From Shewanella halotolerans (GTDB lineage Bacteria; Pseudomonadota; Gammaproteobacteria; Enterobacterales; Shewanellaceae): a stretch of 64,000 bases of DNA. The stretch lies in NCBI RefSeq assembly GCF_019457535.1, contig NZ_CP080417.1, positions 3,596,001 to 3,660,000 of the forward strand. The letters run 5' to 3'. Shown piece by piece: positions 32,930 through 42,464 of this stretch; the stretch's first letter is position 1; each line of letters begins with the position of its first letter. A program made the position numbers and the translations under genes. The notes beneath the pieces are model-generated. The model ran no database searches, was not told the DNA's origin, and saw only the letters and a list, made by a program, of their open reading frames with translations.

Positions 32930-33529
32930 CTAGACGTGGGGACGCGTGGTTAACATGGCCGCGCTCTTGGAGAAGGTCTGTAGCCATCTGGCCGTCGCCG
33001 GGGCAACTTTACGCCAATCCAGATCCGGATGACGAAAATCTATATACTCTAGCAGGCAGGCGAGGCAGATCTGCTGCAAGGACACCTTGCTGTGGCCATA
33101 AATGGCCATCAGCTCTATCTGCGCCAAGCCCCTGAGTAATGCCTGTTCAAACCGCGCCGTCCAAAATGGGCTACGCAAACCTTCATCGTCGCGCATCTGC
33201 TCCTGTCTTAAGGCCACCGCGCTATCGAGCAAGCCCTTAATCAGGGAGTACTGGGTCTCGCCGTACCAGGAATCACCGGGCTGTCCAAACAGCTCGCCAC
33301 CGCAATACTCATGATCCAGATAGCGCAGGATCACTTCGCTGTCATACAAGGTGCCACCATCGTTTAACAGCAGACAAGGGATCTTGGCCAGCGGATTGGC
33401 ATCCAGTAATAGCTCGGTATTCTCAAGAGGATTGACGGCAACCGGCTCGATCCCCCTGATGGCAAATTGTGCAATAACGACCCGCACGGTTCTGGCGTAG
33501 GGTGACGCCAGCGAAAAGAGTAATTGCAT
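32930..33529 (-). CDS. Glutathione S-transferase family protein
   Basis: A 199-residue protein with a thioredoxin-like N-domain (residues 1-80; KIPCLLLNDGGTLYDSEVI with the cis-Pro and the SxE pair that bind glutathione) and a helical C-domain. The N-terminal LFSLASPYARTVRVVI carries Ser in place of a catalytic Tyr or Cys. Substrate unknown. It lies 10 bases after the ferredoxin-NADP reductase gene and is probably in one operon with it, suggesting a redox or detoxification role. Confidence 0.88.
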   Translation of the reverse strand: MQLLFSLASPYARTVRVVIAQFAIRGIEPVAVNPLENTELLLDANPLAKIPCLLLNDGGTLYDSEVILRYLDHEYCGGELFGQPGDSWYGETQYSLIKGLLDSAVALRQEQMRDDEGLRSPFWTARFEQALLRGLAQIELMAIYGHSKVSLQQICLACLLEYIDFRHPDLDWRKVAPATARWLQTFSKSAAMLTTRPHV

Positions 33530-33539
33530 ATCGCTTCCT

Positions 33540-34280
33540 CTACCAATATTTCTCGACGGTGATCTGCCCTGGCGCGCGGCGAAGATTCTTAGCCAGCCCG
33601 CGGGACTGCAACAGGGTATTGAGCTCTTTGATCATCTCTGGATGACCACAGATCATCACCTGTGAATCTTGCGCGTTCAGCTTGAGCCCAACCTGCTGCT
33701 CGATCACACCACTCTCGACGCCTTGGGTGATGCGGCAACTGAGCGCGCCTTCCACCGGCTCCCGAGTCACGGAGGTGACTAAGGTAAACTTTCCGGGATA
33801 CTTGGTCTGGAACGCCTTAAGCTCTTCATAATAGGCGAGATCCTCTTGATAGCGTACGCCATAGACTAAGATCACCCGCTCAAATCGCTGCCAGGGCTCA
33901 TTGGTTCTCATCATGGAGATAAAAGGGCCTACCGCGGTTCCCGTAGCAAAAAACCACATATGCTTGCCCTGGGCAGGGAGCTCATCCAGCGTCATGAATC
34001 CCGCCGCCTTGGTGGAGATATCGACGCTATCCCCCGGAGCCAATGCCTGCAACCTAGGCGACAGCAGGCCATCGTCAACACTGACCGCCAGCACCTCCAG
34101 CAGCGGCGCATCGGGCGCATTGACCAGTGAATAGGCCCTGGCGACACGTCTGTCGTCGATATGCAGCGACAACTTAATGAATTGCCCGGCAATAAATTCG
34201 CCGATATCGGCCGACAGCTTCAGAGTAAATAACTGATCGCTCCAGTCAATCCGCTCTACAACCTTTGCCTCTCCCCACAT
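33540..34280 (-). CDS. fpr: Ferredoxin/flavodoxin-NADP+ reductase
   Basis: A 246-residue FAD enzyme that passes electrons between NADPH and ferredoxin or flavodoxin. The FAD motif is RAYSLVNAP (RxYS), followed by the loop ISTKAAGFMTLDELP; NADP binding is in FATGTAVGPFISMM, and it ends in VEKYW, the C-terminal aromatic stack typical of this subclass. The start at 34280 (MWGEAKV) has AGGTGG close upstream; 14 extra codons are discounted. It supports Fe-S repair and oxidative-stress responses. Confidence 0.93.
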   Translation of the reverse strand: MWGEAKVVERIDWSDQLFTLKLSADIGEFIAGQFIKLSLHIDDRRVARAYSLVNAPDAPLLEVLAVSVDDGLLSPRLQALAPGDSVDISTKAAGFMTLDELPAQGKHMWFFATGTAVGPFISMMRTNEPWQRFERVILVYGVRYQEDLAYYEELKAFQTKYPGKFTLVTSVTREPVEGALSCRITQGVESGVIEQQVGLKLNAQDSQVMICGHPEMIKELNTLLQSRGLAKNLRRAPGQITVEKYW

Positions 34281-34358
34281 ATCGCCACCTCTGCTGGCAT
34301 CAATCGATACTGATACTCCCATGATTCATAGATTTTCTATCCGAGTCAAGATAACAAA

Positions 34359-34381
34359 AAACCCCTTATCTTAAGGGGTTT
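34359..34381. terminator. Hairpin between DUF5610 gene and fpr
   Basis: A perfect 10-bp stem AAACCCCTTA / TAAGGGGTTT with a 3-base loop. It terminates the DUF5610 transcript before fpr. Confidence 0.75.
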
Positions 34382-34409
34382 ATCGAAATCAAATGGGAGT
34401 CAGAAGGCC

Positions 34410-34991
34410 TTATTCTTGCTCTGTCTCTTGATTGAAACTGTCTCTGAATGCCTGCAGCCCTTCCTGTACTAAGCCATAGGTCTTGTCGACCCCAGCCGCA
34501 ATATCGCCTTCAAGCACCTTGAGTCCGGAGAGGATATCTTTGGCCTCATCGAAACCTTGATCTATGGCGCCGCCAATAATGTCCATGAAGGAGCTGAGCT
34601 GCTCATCGAAGGACATGCTGCTGTTTTGCTCTTGATGTATGGCGAAGAATTGAGTCGCGAAGCTGACGATGCGCTCGGCCGTCGCCTCGGGAGAGGTATC
34701 CACCCCTTGAGCCGCCGCCGTTTCGATGGCGTGCTCACCCATGGTCGGTGCCAGCTCTTCATTAATCGCCTCAATCGCCGCCTTATACAGCAGCTGCATA
34801 GGCTCATTGCCCGCGCTCAAGTTCACCTCTTGCTGCGCTTCCAGGATCGCCGTATTCATCAGCTGTTTACTGGCCGCCAAGGCCGTCTTGTTCTTGGCCA
34901 CTTCGGAGACTTGTTGACCATGGTTAGTCGTCGAATCTGTCTTGTTGTGCGCCGCCGCAGATACGGCTCCGCCGTGATTTTGAATCTCCAT
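34410..34991 (-). CDS. DUF5610-family protein in the FliA regulon
   Basis: A 193-residue soluble acidic protein. An N-terminal low-complexity region (H, N, T and S rich, residues 1-35) precedes a helical domain (about 40-150) matching my recollection of DUF5610 (LLYKAAIEAINEELAP, SPEATAERIVSFATQFF). The C-terminal part is coiled-coil-like. No signal peptide. The start at 34991 has GAGG upstream; 21 earlier codons overlap the promoter. A near-perfect FliA promoter ahead of it implies a role in flagella or chemotaxis, which its annotation alone would not suggest. Confidence 0.75.
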   Translation of the reverse strand: MEIQNHGGAVSAAAHNKTDSTTNHGQQVSEVAKNKTALAASKQLMNTAILEAQQEVNLSAGNEPMQLLYKAAIEAINEELAPTMGEHAIETAAAQGVDTSPEATAERIVSFATQFFAIHQEQNSSMSFDEQLSSFMDIIGGAIDQGFDEAKDILSGLKVLEGDIAAGVDKTYGLVQEGLQAFRDSFNQETEQE

Positions 34992-35032
34992 AATCGCCTC
35001 GCTCACCAAATTAAAATAACTCTCAGCTATTA

Positions 35033-35059
35033 TTATCGTCCATTTTGTAAGCAACTTTA
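35033..35059 (-). promoter_or_regulatory. FliA (sigma-28) promoter of the DUF5610 gene
   Basis: On the minus strand: TAAAGTT, with TAAA exactly 15 bases ahead of GACGATAA (consensus GCCGATAA, one mismatch). The likely start of transcription is about 30-35 bases before the ATG. Confidence 0.75.
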
Positions 35060-35143
35060 GCGCAAAGGCCCAATTAATCTGTCATCGGCAATACAGCCAA
35101 AATGCGATATGCTAGCCAATTCGTTAATTAAATAGGGGTTCCC

Positions 35144-35680
35144 ATGTTACGACTCATCAGCTTTGGACTTCTCGCCCTAGTAGCTTACCTGCCTATGGCA
35201 CAGGCCAATCCAGCGATCGCCAGCAAGACGGTAATTCTGGTGCGTCATGCCGAAAAAGCCGACCAGGGACGCGACCCTAGCCTGAATGACGCGGGCAAGT
35301 TGCGGGCACAAGCATTGGTTGAAAGCTTGGGCGATACCCCACTCAGCCTGGCCATATCCACACAATTTAAGCGCACCCAGGAAACCTTAACGCCGCTCAT
35401 AACCGCCAGAGGAATTCCTTTAGTTGTCATCGACGCAGGCAGGGATATGGACAAACATATTGCGACCATTGCCGACAAGGTGATGGCGCAGCAGGGCAAT
35501 GTGATCATCGCCGGTCACTCCAATACAGTGCCACTGATCATCAAGGCACTTCGAGGACCCGAGATACCTCAATTGAGAGAGGATGAATATGACAATTTAT
35601 TTATCCTTTCCCTGCCCCAAGATGGCGCAAGTAGCCTGATAAAAACCCAATATGGTGCAACTTCAGGCAATACCCAATAA
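35144..35680 (+). CDS. Exported histidine phosphatase (SixA/PGM-like)
   Basis: A 178-residue periplasmic phosphatase. A signal peptide (residues 1-21, AQA-NP) precedes the catalytic RHAEK (LVRHAEKADQGRDPSLNDAG). The second-histidine motif is IIAGHSNTVPLII. The fold is the short branch 2-like form without an insertion. Substrate is unknown: a small phosphoester or a phosphoprotein in the periplasm. It is divergent from the DUF5610 gene across 150 bases. Confidence 0.9.
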   Translation: MLRLISFGLLALVAYLPMAQANPAIASKTVILVRHAEKADQGRDPSLNDAGKLRAQALVESLGDTPLSLAISTQFKRTQETLTPLITARGIPLVVIDAGRDMDKHIATIADKVMAQQGNVIIAGHSNTVPLIIKALRGPEIPQLREDEYDNLFILSLPQDGASSLIKTQYGATSGNTQ

Positions 35681-35793
35681 GGATTAGACATTAGTCTAGA
35701 TAGCGCTAGCTTTATGAACTAAACTTGATTACATTAGCGATATATGGAATAGCAGCACGCGCTGGCGTTTAGCGCAGCCACGGAGAATCACTG

Positions 35794-36003
35794 GTGAGTA
35801 ATTCGTTTTTTGGAGCGGGAAATAAAAGTAAACCTTTGTCGGTTAGCTGTCAAAACTGCAACCGATTAACGGTTATCGAAGGCGAGACCATCTGCTTCAA
35901 GGGTGGAGAGATCATTAGACTGACCCCCTATGAGCCGAAAAATACCAAGCTCAGCCTCCTCTGTGACGGTTGGAAGCCGATCAACACCTCAAAGACAGCC
36001 TAA
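35794..36003 (+). CDS. Small Cys-containing hypothetical protein
   Basis: A 69-residue protein starting at GTG with GGAG 8 bases upstream. The sequence has a CQNC pair near residue 19, then single cysteines near 34 and 57, which could bind zinc or form disulfides. No signal peptide. I do not recognise the family. The good ribosome site and the lack of an overlapping gene support it as real. Confidence 0.55.
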   Translation: MSNSFFGAGNKSKPLSVSCQNCNRLTVIEGETICFKGGEIIRLTPYEPKNTKLSLLCDGWKPINTSKTA

Positions 36004-36033
36004 TCCTTCTGCCAACCACTGTGGCGGCAAACC

Positions 36034-36291
36034 CTACATCATCCCCGCATAGTCATTCGCGCAGTGCTTTACCTCACGCGTAAGGCCTTCGATTACGGTC
36101 GAGGGCGGGATCATGGCAAGGGTCAGGCCCCGTGTCGTGACCCTCAGGTAGGAACTCAGCTGAGCATAGACTACCACCAACTCCTCCTGTCCCAATCCCC
36201 GCTCTCTTAAGGTCGCCATGATGGCAAGCCAATCGGTATCAACGATCCGTGCCTGGCCTTCGATACTTGCATGTATAGGGATGTTTTTCAT
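36034..36291 (-). CDS. Small hypothetical protein
   Basis: An 85-residue cytoplasmic protein with no membrane segment and one Cys (VKHCANDY). It begins at an ATG 6 bases after GGAGGCGG, a strong ribosome-binding site, which is the main reason to accept it. The sequence looks alpha/beta (VVVYAQLSSYLRV, LTLAMIPPSTVIEGL). Family not recognised. It is convergent with the small Cys protein, with 30 bases between. Confidence 0.6.
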   Translation of the reverse strand: MKNIPIHASIEGQARIVDTDWLAIMATLRERGLGQEELVVVYAQLSSYLRVTTRGLTLAMIPPSTVIEGLTREVKHCANDYAGMM

Positions 36292-36366
36292 GGGACCGCC
36301 TCCGTAGGTTAGTTATTAACAAATATTATGCAAATCAAACCTGAACGAATACTTAATCCCACACAA

Positions 36367-38142
36367 TTAATGCTGATTTTGTACGGTCCACAATTTCTTA
36401 TACAGGCCATCGGCCGCCAACAGGCTCTGGTGATCGCCACGCTCAACTATCTTGCCCTGACTCAGCACCAAGATCTGGTCGGCATCCACGACCGTCGACA
36501 GCCTGTGGGCGATAACCAGACTCGTATGCCCCTTGGCCATCTCCTTGAGCGCATTGAGGATCGCCTGCTCCGAATGGCTGTCCAGCGAAGAGGTCGCCTC
36601 GTCGAACACCAGTAATGGAGAACCCTTGAGGATCGCCCTGGCGATCGCCACCCTCTGTTTCTCGCCGCCGGAGAGTTTTAATCCGCGCTCACCCACCTTG
36701 GTGTGCCAGCCTTCACTGAGTTGTGAGACGAAGTTTGACAGATGCGCCAGCTCTATCGCCGCCTTCACCTGCTCATCGCTCGCCCCCGGCAGACCATAAC
36801 GAATATTCTCCAATAGGGAGTCGTTAAACAACACGGTATCTTGCGGCACTATGGCGATGGCGCTACGCAGCGCGTGTTGAGTCAGCGCCTTGGTATCATG
36901 GCCATCTATAGTGATCGTCCCCTGCTGCGTCTCATAGAAGCGAAACAACAGCTTCACTATGGTAGATTTCCCCGCGCCACTATCCCCCACTATCGCCACC
37001 TTGTGACCGGCGGGGATCTCGAAACTCACATCGGACAAGATAGGCCTGTCACCGTAACGAAAACTCACGCCCTCAAATTTAAGGCTCCCTTGGGCGATAT
37101 GGGGCGATGTAGCATCGGGGGCATCCTCAATCTTGGGCTGCCTGTCTAACAGGCTAAACATGCGTTCTATGTTGGCCAGGGCGCCGCGGATCTCACGATA
37201 GACGAAGCCTAAAAAATTCAGTGGCATAAACAGCTGCATCATAAAGGCGTTGATCAGCACAAAGTCACCTATGGTCATGGCTCCCTGGCTCACCTGAGTT
37301 GCCGCCAGCGCCAACATCAGCGTCATCGCCAGCGAGATGATCAGCGCCTGACCGGCGTTGAGCGCAAACAATGAGAGCCGATTCTTACGCTTGGCCACTT
37401 CCCAGCGCTCGAGGGCATGATCATATTGCTCAGATTCATAGGCCTCGTTGTTAAAGTATTTCACCGTCTCATAGTTAAGCAGGCTATCTATGGCGCGGGT
37501 ATTGGACTGAGAATCGGCCATCGCCGCCTCACGCACGAAGCCAGTACGCCATTCAGTGGCGAAGATAGAGAAGAGAATATAGGCGACAACGGCGCTCAGG
37601 GTAATTAACGCAAACGCCCAGCCATAGTTATAAAGCAAGATACCCACCACCAGGGCGATCTCAAGCAGGGTCGGCACTATATTGAATACCATGAAGCGCA
37701 TCAGGAAGCTGACCCCGCTGGTACCGCGCTCGATATCCCGCGACAGTCCCCCGGTACGCCGCTCAAGATGAAACGCCAGATCCAACCTGTGCAGATGGTC
37801 AAACACAGACAAGCCAAGGCGTCTTATCGCCCGCTCGGTGACCCGGCCAAATAGTGTGTCTCTCACCTCTGAGATCACCGTATTGAGCAGGCGCAGGCTG
37901 CCGTATGCGAGCACCAGGGCGATGGGTACGGCGATCATCTGCTCGACTGAGGCCTCACTCAGGGTATCCACCAGCTGTTTGAGTACGAATGGCAGGCCGA
38001 CACTCGCCATTTTGGCCACCACAAGACAGGCCAGCGCCAGCACGACCCGCCCCTTAAATTCCAACAAATAGGGCCAAAGCAATTTCAGGACATGCCAGTT
38101 CAGTTTATCGATAGGACCATCAAAATAGAGCGTGGGACGCAT
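36367..38142 (-). CDS. Atm1-type ABC exporter (fused TM and ATPase)
   Basis: A 591-residue half-transporter. Six membrane helices occupy about residues 20-320, with the Atm1/HMT-type loops TGGLSRDIERGTSGVSFLMR and NYETVKYFNNE. The ATPase follows (Walker A VGDSGAGKSTIVKLLFRFYE, signature KLSGGEKQRVAIARAI, Walker B LLVFDEATSSLD, H-loop VIAHRLST). The start at 38142 has GGAG 6 bases upstream. The two loops are hallmarks of Atm1 and its bacterial homologues, which export glutathione-linked sulfur or metal compounds. No iron-sulfur genes are adjacent. Single gene. Confidence 0.93.
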   Translation of the reverse strand: MRPTLYFDGPIDKLNWHVLKLLWPYLLEFKGRVVLALACLVVAKMASVGLPFVLKQLVDTLSEASVEQMIAVPIALVLAYGSLRLLNTVISEVRDTLFGRVTERAIRRLGLSVFDHLHRLDLAFHLERRTGGLSRDIERGTSGVSFLMRFMVFNIVPTLLEIALVVGILLYNYGWAFALITLSAVVAYILFSIFATEWRTGFVREAAMADSQSNTRAIDSLLNYETVKYFNNEAYESEQYDHALERWEVAKRKNRLSLFALNAGQALIISLAMTLMLALAATQVSQGAMTIGDFVLINAFMMQLFMPLNFLGFVYREIRGALANIERMFSLLDRQPKIEDAPDATSPHIAQGSLKFEGVSFRYGDRPILSDVSFEIPAGHKVAIVGDSGAGKSTIVKLLFRFYETQQGTITIDGHDTKALTQHALRSAIAIVPQDTVLFNDSLLENIRYGLPGASDEQVKAAIELAHLSNFVSQLSEGWHTKVGERGLKLSGGEKQRVAIARAILKGSPLLVFDEATSSLDSHSEQAILNALKEMAKGHTSLVIAHRLSTVVDADQILVLSQGKIVERGDHQSLLAADGLYKKLWTVQNQH

Positions 38143-38163
38143 GGCAACTCCAGCTAGCATCAA

Positions 38164-38541
38164 GATAAGGACGATGGCATTTAGGTGAGGTTAAGATAAA
38201 AGCCATAACATACACCATCTTACCTCAGTAGACTTACCCGCCACTAGCTCAATTATCCGCCTTTGCCAAGGGGTTAGCATTTTGCCTTAGATAAGGAGGT
38301 CAATTTCAGACTTTTGGCGCAGTCCCCCGTACAAACAGGTACAACTTTAGACTGATTAAATGATGGCAAAACCAGAAAAAAGCATTATTCTTGAGAGAAT
38401 AATTATCAGTTTAGTGTTTCAACGGGGTAATTATTGTTATCTCTTGCCGGAGATTTTGATAATCTCAAGATCAGCTTAAGGCAGTTCAAGCTGAGTAAAA
38501 AGCAGAGCGGGAATAACCCCAAATTTTTAAAGGAAGCCGAT
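38164..38541. other. Intergenic region upstream of the small protein
   Basis: 378 bases without a supported gene. It is AT-rich, with a perfect hairpin ATTATTCT-TGAG-AGAATAAT at 38384-38403. Overlapping it is a Fur-like 15-mer (38394-38408, 13 of 15 matches to TGATAATAATTATCA). The open frame starting at 38434 has no clear ribosome site before 38542. Confidence 0.4.
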
Positions 38542-38718
38542 ATGCCACAATCATCTGACGTGCAATACCCTCCATTGCCATTGGTACAAACTTGGGTATG
38601 GATGATGACAGAATCGAACAGCCCAGAAATCCAACAAAAGGGTCAAAACAATTTAATATCGTCTTTTGGCAGTCTTGCTAAAGCCAACGAATATCTGGTG
38701 AAACAACAAGCCAAATAA
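38542..38718 (+). CDS. 58-residue hypothetical protein
   Basis: A small soluble protein (MPQSSDVQYPPLPLVQTWVW at the N-terminus, then a helix ending EYLVKQQAK). AGGAAG sits 7 bases before the ATG and a perfect terminator palindrome follows the stop, so it looks like a true monocistronic gene. I do not know a function. The start at 38542 is preferred over the in-frame codon at 38434. Confidence 0.65.
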   Translation: MPQSSDVQYPPLPLVQTWVWMMTESNSPEIQQKGQNNLISSFGSLAKANEYLVKQQAK

Positions 38719-38736
38719 ACAGGCCAGCAAAACGCA

Positions 38737-38764
38737 AAAAAGGAAGCCAATTGGCTTCCTTTTT
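38737..38764. terminator. Bidirectional terminator
   Basis: A 28-base perfect palindrome (AAAAAGGAAGCCAA and its exact complement) between the small-protein gene and aroG. Confidence 0.88.
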
Positions 38765-38843
38765 CATATTAGGGTCGGCATAGCATCAAGCGACTGTCGC
38801 TAACTCCGCAACCAACAAAACCTTGGGCAAAGCTGGCATAGCG

Positions 38844-39896
38844 TTAGCCGCGGCGCTCGAGCACACACTGATTCAAATTTGCCAGCAAGGTTTCGGTATC
38901 TTCCCAACCGATACAGGCATCTGTGATGCTCTGGCCGTAACACAGCGGCTGCCCTTCGATATAGTCCTGACGTCCCTCAACCAGGTGACTCTCAACCATC
39001 ACACCGAAAATCGCCCGCTCACCGGCGCTTATCTGACTAGCCACATCCTCGCCCACCAGCATCTGGCGCTTAAACTGTTTGCTGCTGTTGGCATGGCTAA
39101 AGTCCACCATGATATTTTGCGGCAGCTTGGCCTTAGCCAACTGCTCGCTGATCGCCTGCACGTGCTCGGCGCTATAGTTAGGCTCCTTGCCGCCACGTAG
39201 AATGATGTGACAATCTGGATTGCCCTTGGTGGAGACGATCGCCGAATGGCCATACTTGGTCACCGACAGGAAATGGTGCGGCGCACTCGCGGCGCCTATA
39301 GCGTCGATAGCCACCTTGATGGTGCCATCGGTACCATTCTTAAAACCAACGGGGCAAGAGAGGCCAGATGCCAGCTCTCTGTGTACCTGTGACTCTGTAG
39401 TGCGAGCACCGATAGCGCCCCAACACATGAGATCCGCCACATATTGGGGCGTGATCATATCCAAAAATTCACCCGCGGTCGGCACACCTAACTCATTGAG
39501 ATCTAAAAGCAGTTTTCGAGCTGTGCGCAGGCCATCATTCAACTTGAAGCTATTGTCCATGTAAGGGTCGTTGATCAAGCCCTTCCAGCCCACTGTGGTG
39601 CGCGGTTTCTCGAAATAGACGCGCATCACTACCTCGAGTTGATCCTTATATTGCTCGCGTAATTTGGCGAGCCTCTCACCATATTCCAGCGCTGCCTTAG
39701 GGTCGTGGATAGAACAGGGACCAATGATCACCAGCAGACGATCATCTTCTTTTTTCAGGATATTGTGAATATTCTGCCGCGCGTTAAACACTGTTGCCGA
39801 TGCATTTTCGCTTGCCGGAAATCGCTCGAGTATGGCGACAGGGGGTAACAACTCTTTAATTTTATTAATGCGAACGTCATCAGTTTGATAATACAT
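38844..39896 (-). CDS. aroG: 3-deoxy-7-phosphoheptulonate synthase (AroG type)
   Basis: A 350-residue DAHP synthase, the first step of the shikimate pathway. Family signatures are VIIGPCSIHDPKAA, MRVYFEKPRTTVGWKGLIND, the active-site SGLSCPVGFKNGTDG and VDFSHANSSKQ, with metal ligands Cys62, His, Glu and Asp in their usual places. It is closest to the Phe-sensitive AroG by its N-terminal MYYQTDDVRI. No clear TyrR box was found upstream. Confidence 0.96.
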   Translation of the reverse strand: MYYQTDDVRINKIKELLPPVAILERFPASENASATVFNARQNIHNILKKEDDRLLVIIGPCSIHDPKAALEYGERLAKLREQYKDQLEVVMRVYFEKPRTTVGWKGLINDPYMDNSFKLNDGLRTARKLLLDLNELGVPTAGEFLDMITPQYVADLMCWGAIGARTTESQVHRELASGLSCPVGFKNGTDGTIKVAIDAIGAASAPHHFLSVTKYGHSAIVSTKGNPDCHIILRGGKEPNYSAEHVQAISEQLAKAKLPQNIMVDFSHANSSKQFKRQMLVGEDVASQISAGERAIFGVMVESHLVEGRQDYIEGQPLCYGQSITDACIGWEDTETLLANLNQCVLERRG

Positions 39897-40243
39897 GATA
39901 TTTATTTTCCACTCCGGCTCTGGATTAAATAAGGGTCTCTCTATTGCACTACTGATTTCAATTTATCCAGTATCCACAGCTATTGCAACCAAACATTAAT
40001 AAAATAAAGAAGATAAAAATAACCATCTGTTATATAAGATATAAATATTATTTTTAATTAAAACTTCCTCAGCTAAGCGTGCTAGAAAAAACAGAAGTAA
40101 CAAAACAAAGTGTTAACATTTATCTGGAAATCGACCAAAAGCCTATCTATAGTAGATTATTAATGGTCATGAGAGAGTCATATTTAGGCTCTCGATACCG
40201 CGCCGATGGCGCTACAGCCCCTGTTGAGGTAACCATCAACCCG

Positions 40244-41083
<840 letters not shown>

Positions 41084-41143
41084 CCCGCCAGTTATTCATG
41101 CGGCTAGCGATTCATTGAGTGAACTAATTATACGATCTATAAA

Positions 41144-41171
41144 CCAAGGCATACATGCCTGTTTGCCTTGG
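41144..41171 (-). terminator. Probable terminator for the TPR lipoprotein gene
   Basis: CCAAGGCA / TGCCTTGG stem with a 12-base loop. A short T tract follows on the minus strand. Confidence 0.4.
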
Positions 41172-41183
41172 CTTATGGAAGGC

Positions 41184-41279
41184 TTAATCTTTGAATGACC
41201 TGTCTATGAATAAACTGGTCTGTGAAAAACCTTCTCTCTGAATAACATTTTCTCTAAATAACCTTTTCTCTGAATAAAC
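41184..41279. repeat. Degenerate 16-bp tandem repeat, six units
   Basis: Six consecutive 16-base units; the last three are TTCTCTCTGAATAACA, TTTTCTCTAAATAACC and TTTTCTCTGAATAAAC, and earlier units are more diverged (for example CTGTCTATGAATAAAC). The array ends 3 bases before the stop codon of the TPR lipoprotein gene. Confidence 0.8.
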
Positions 41280-41282
41280 AGA

Positions 41283-42464
41283 CTAATGGATCCCTTGATG
41301 GGACTGCATCGCCTGCAGCTTGGCCTGATAACGTCGCTGATTATATTCATCCACCGACAGCGACAATGCCTTTTGCATATTCAGCTTAGCCCTGCGCTCA
41401 TCGCCCGTGGCCCAATAGGCTCTGGAGAGACCAAAGTAAAACTCATGGCGATAATCGGCCTTCTCTACCGCACGTTTATACCAGGTTAGCGCCGTCTGAT
41501 ATTCATGCTCCGAGTAGGCTTGCTGCGCCATGTCATAGTAGTAATAGGGATTGCGGATCCTGACCAGTTCAAGGGTCTTATGCACCTTGGCCCACTCCTC
41601 TAACCTGTCTTGACTGGCGAGTAACACCCCATAGTTAAACAGGGCGTTCATATCCTCGCTATCTCGGGAAAGCGCCAGCTTATAGAGACTTTCCGCCCTA
41701 TCATCCAGCCCCTTGTAGCGATAGAGGATCGCCAGGGTATTCAAGGCGGGAATAAAATCGGTCTTTAACATCAGGCTCTGTTTCAGGTAGGCATAGGCCT
41801 GATCGTAACGTCCCTCCACCAGAGACTCTGCCGCGACATTGTTATAGAACATCGCCATGACAGTGGTTCTGTCGATACGCCGCTTGGCATAGCCACGCAT
41901 GGTACGCTCGGGCAGAAAATCTATCTGCAACGCATTTTTGTCGGCAAGGAAGGTATCACTCGTCTCTCTTGGAATTAGGCGCAGATTGATATGACCATTT
42001 ACTAAATAGAAGTCACCGGCCTTGTCCCACACGGGCGGCACCTCGACCTCTTGAAACTCGACATCGACCCCCAAGGCATCGGCGAGCGAGGCACTGAGCA
42101 GCACCAGCGACAGGCAGTTACCGGCGCGCGCATTAAAGGTATCCGCCGGGATCTTTGTTAGATTATCTTGGTATTTGAAACCGCCTTTATCGGCGTTGAT
42201 GTAGTTAGCTAGCCACAAGTTAGCGGCAATATAGTCTCGCGCCATTCGGCTGCGCTTATAATCTTGCCGCAGATCGATCGTTACCTGAGTCGGCAGCGCA
42301 AATAGCTTATCCGGCGTGACTTGAACCGCAACCGCCGCGAATTCATCGTCGGCAAAGTACTGATCGATATTAGCGAGGGTTTCCTTACCCGGGCCGCTGG
42401 CACAACCGCTCACTATGAAGAATAACAACAAGATAGCGCGCTTATACTCAATTAGCCTTTTCAT
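41283..42464 (-). CDS. TPR lipoprotein with transglutaminase-like domain
   Basis: A 393-residue lipoprotein (lipobox IVSGC, Cys21). Residues about 60-190 read as a transglutaminase-like fold: NARAGNCLSLVLLSASLADA (Cys117), VNGHINLRL (His158) and LQIDFLPE (Asp182) could form a Cys-His-Asp triad. Residues about 200-385 hold five or so TPR units (ALNTLAILYRYKGLDDRAES, ALFNYGVLLASQDRLEEW, YDMAQQAYSEHEYQTALTWY). It probably acts in the periplasm in peptide or peptidoglycan processing; this is inference. Its downstream region carries a 16-bp tandem repeat. Confidence 0.8.
   Translation of the reverse strand: MKRLIEYKRAILLLFFIVSGCASGPGKETLANIDQYFADDEFAAVAVQVTPDKLFALPTQVTIDLRQDYKRSRMARDYIAANLWLANYINADKGGFKYQDNLTKIPADTFNARAGNCLSLVLLSASLADALGVDVEFQEVEVPPVWDKAGDFYLVNGHINLRLIPRETSDTFLADKNALQIDFLPERTMRGYAKRRIDRTTVMAMFYNNVAAESLVEGRYDQAYAYLKQSLMLKTDFIPALNTLAILYRYKGLDDRAESLYKLALSRDSEDMNALFNYGVLLASQDRLEEWAKVHKTLELVRIRNPYYYYDMAQQAYSEHEYQTALTWYKRAVEKADYRHEFYFGLSRAYWATGDERRAKLNMQKALSLSVDEYNQRRYQAKLQAMQSHQGIH

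Noticed and set aside
38434..38541. N-terminal extension of the 58-residue protein
   Set aside because: No ribosome site before 38434, whereas AGGAAG sits correctly before 38542.
39897..40078. TyrR or TrpR operator upstream of aroG
   Set aside because: No TGTAAA-N6-TTTACA or CTAG-type palindrome was found; only AT-rich sequence.
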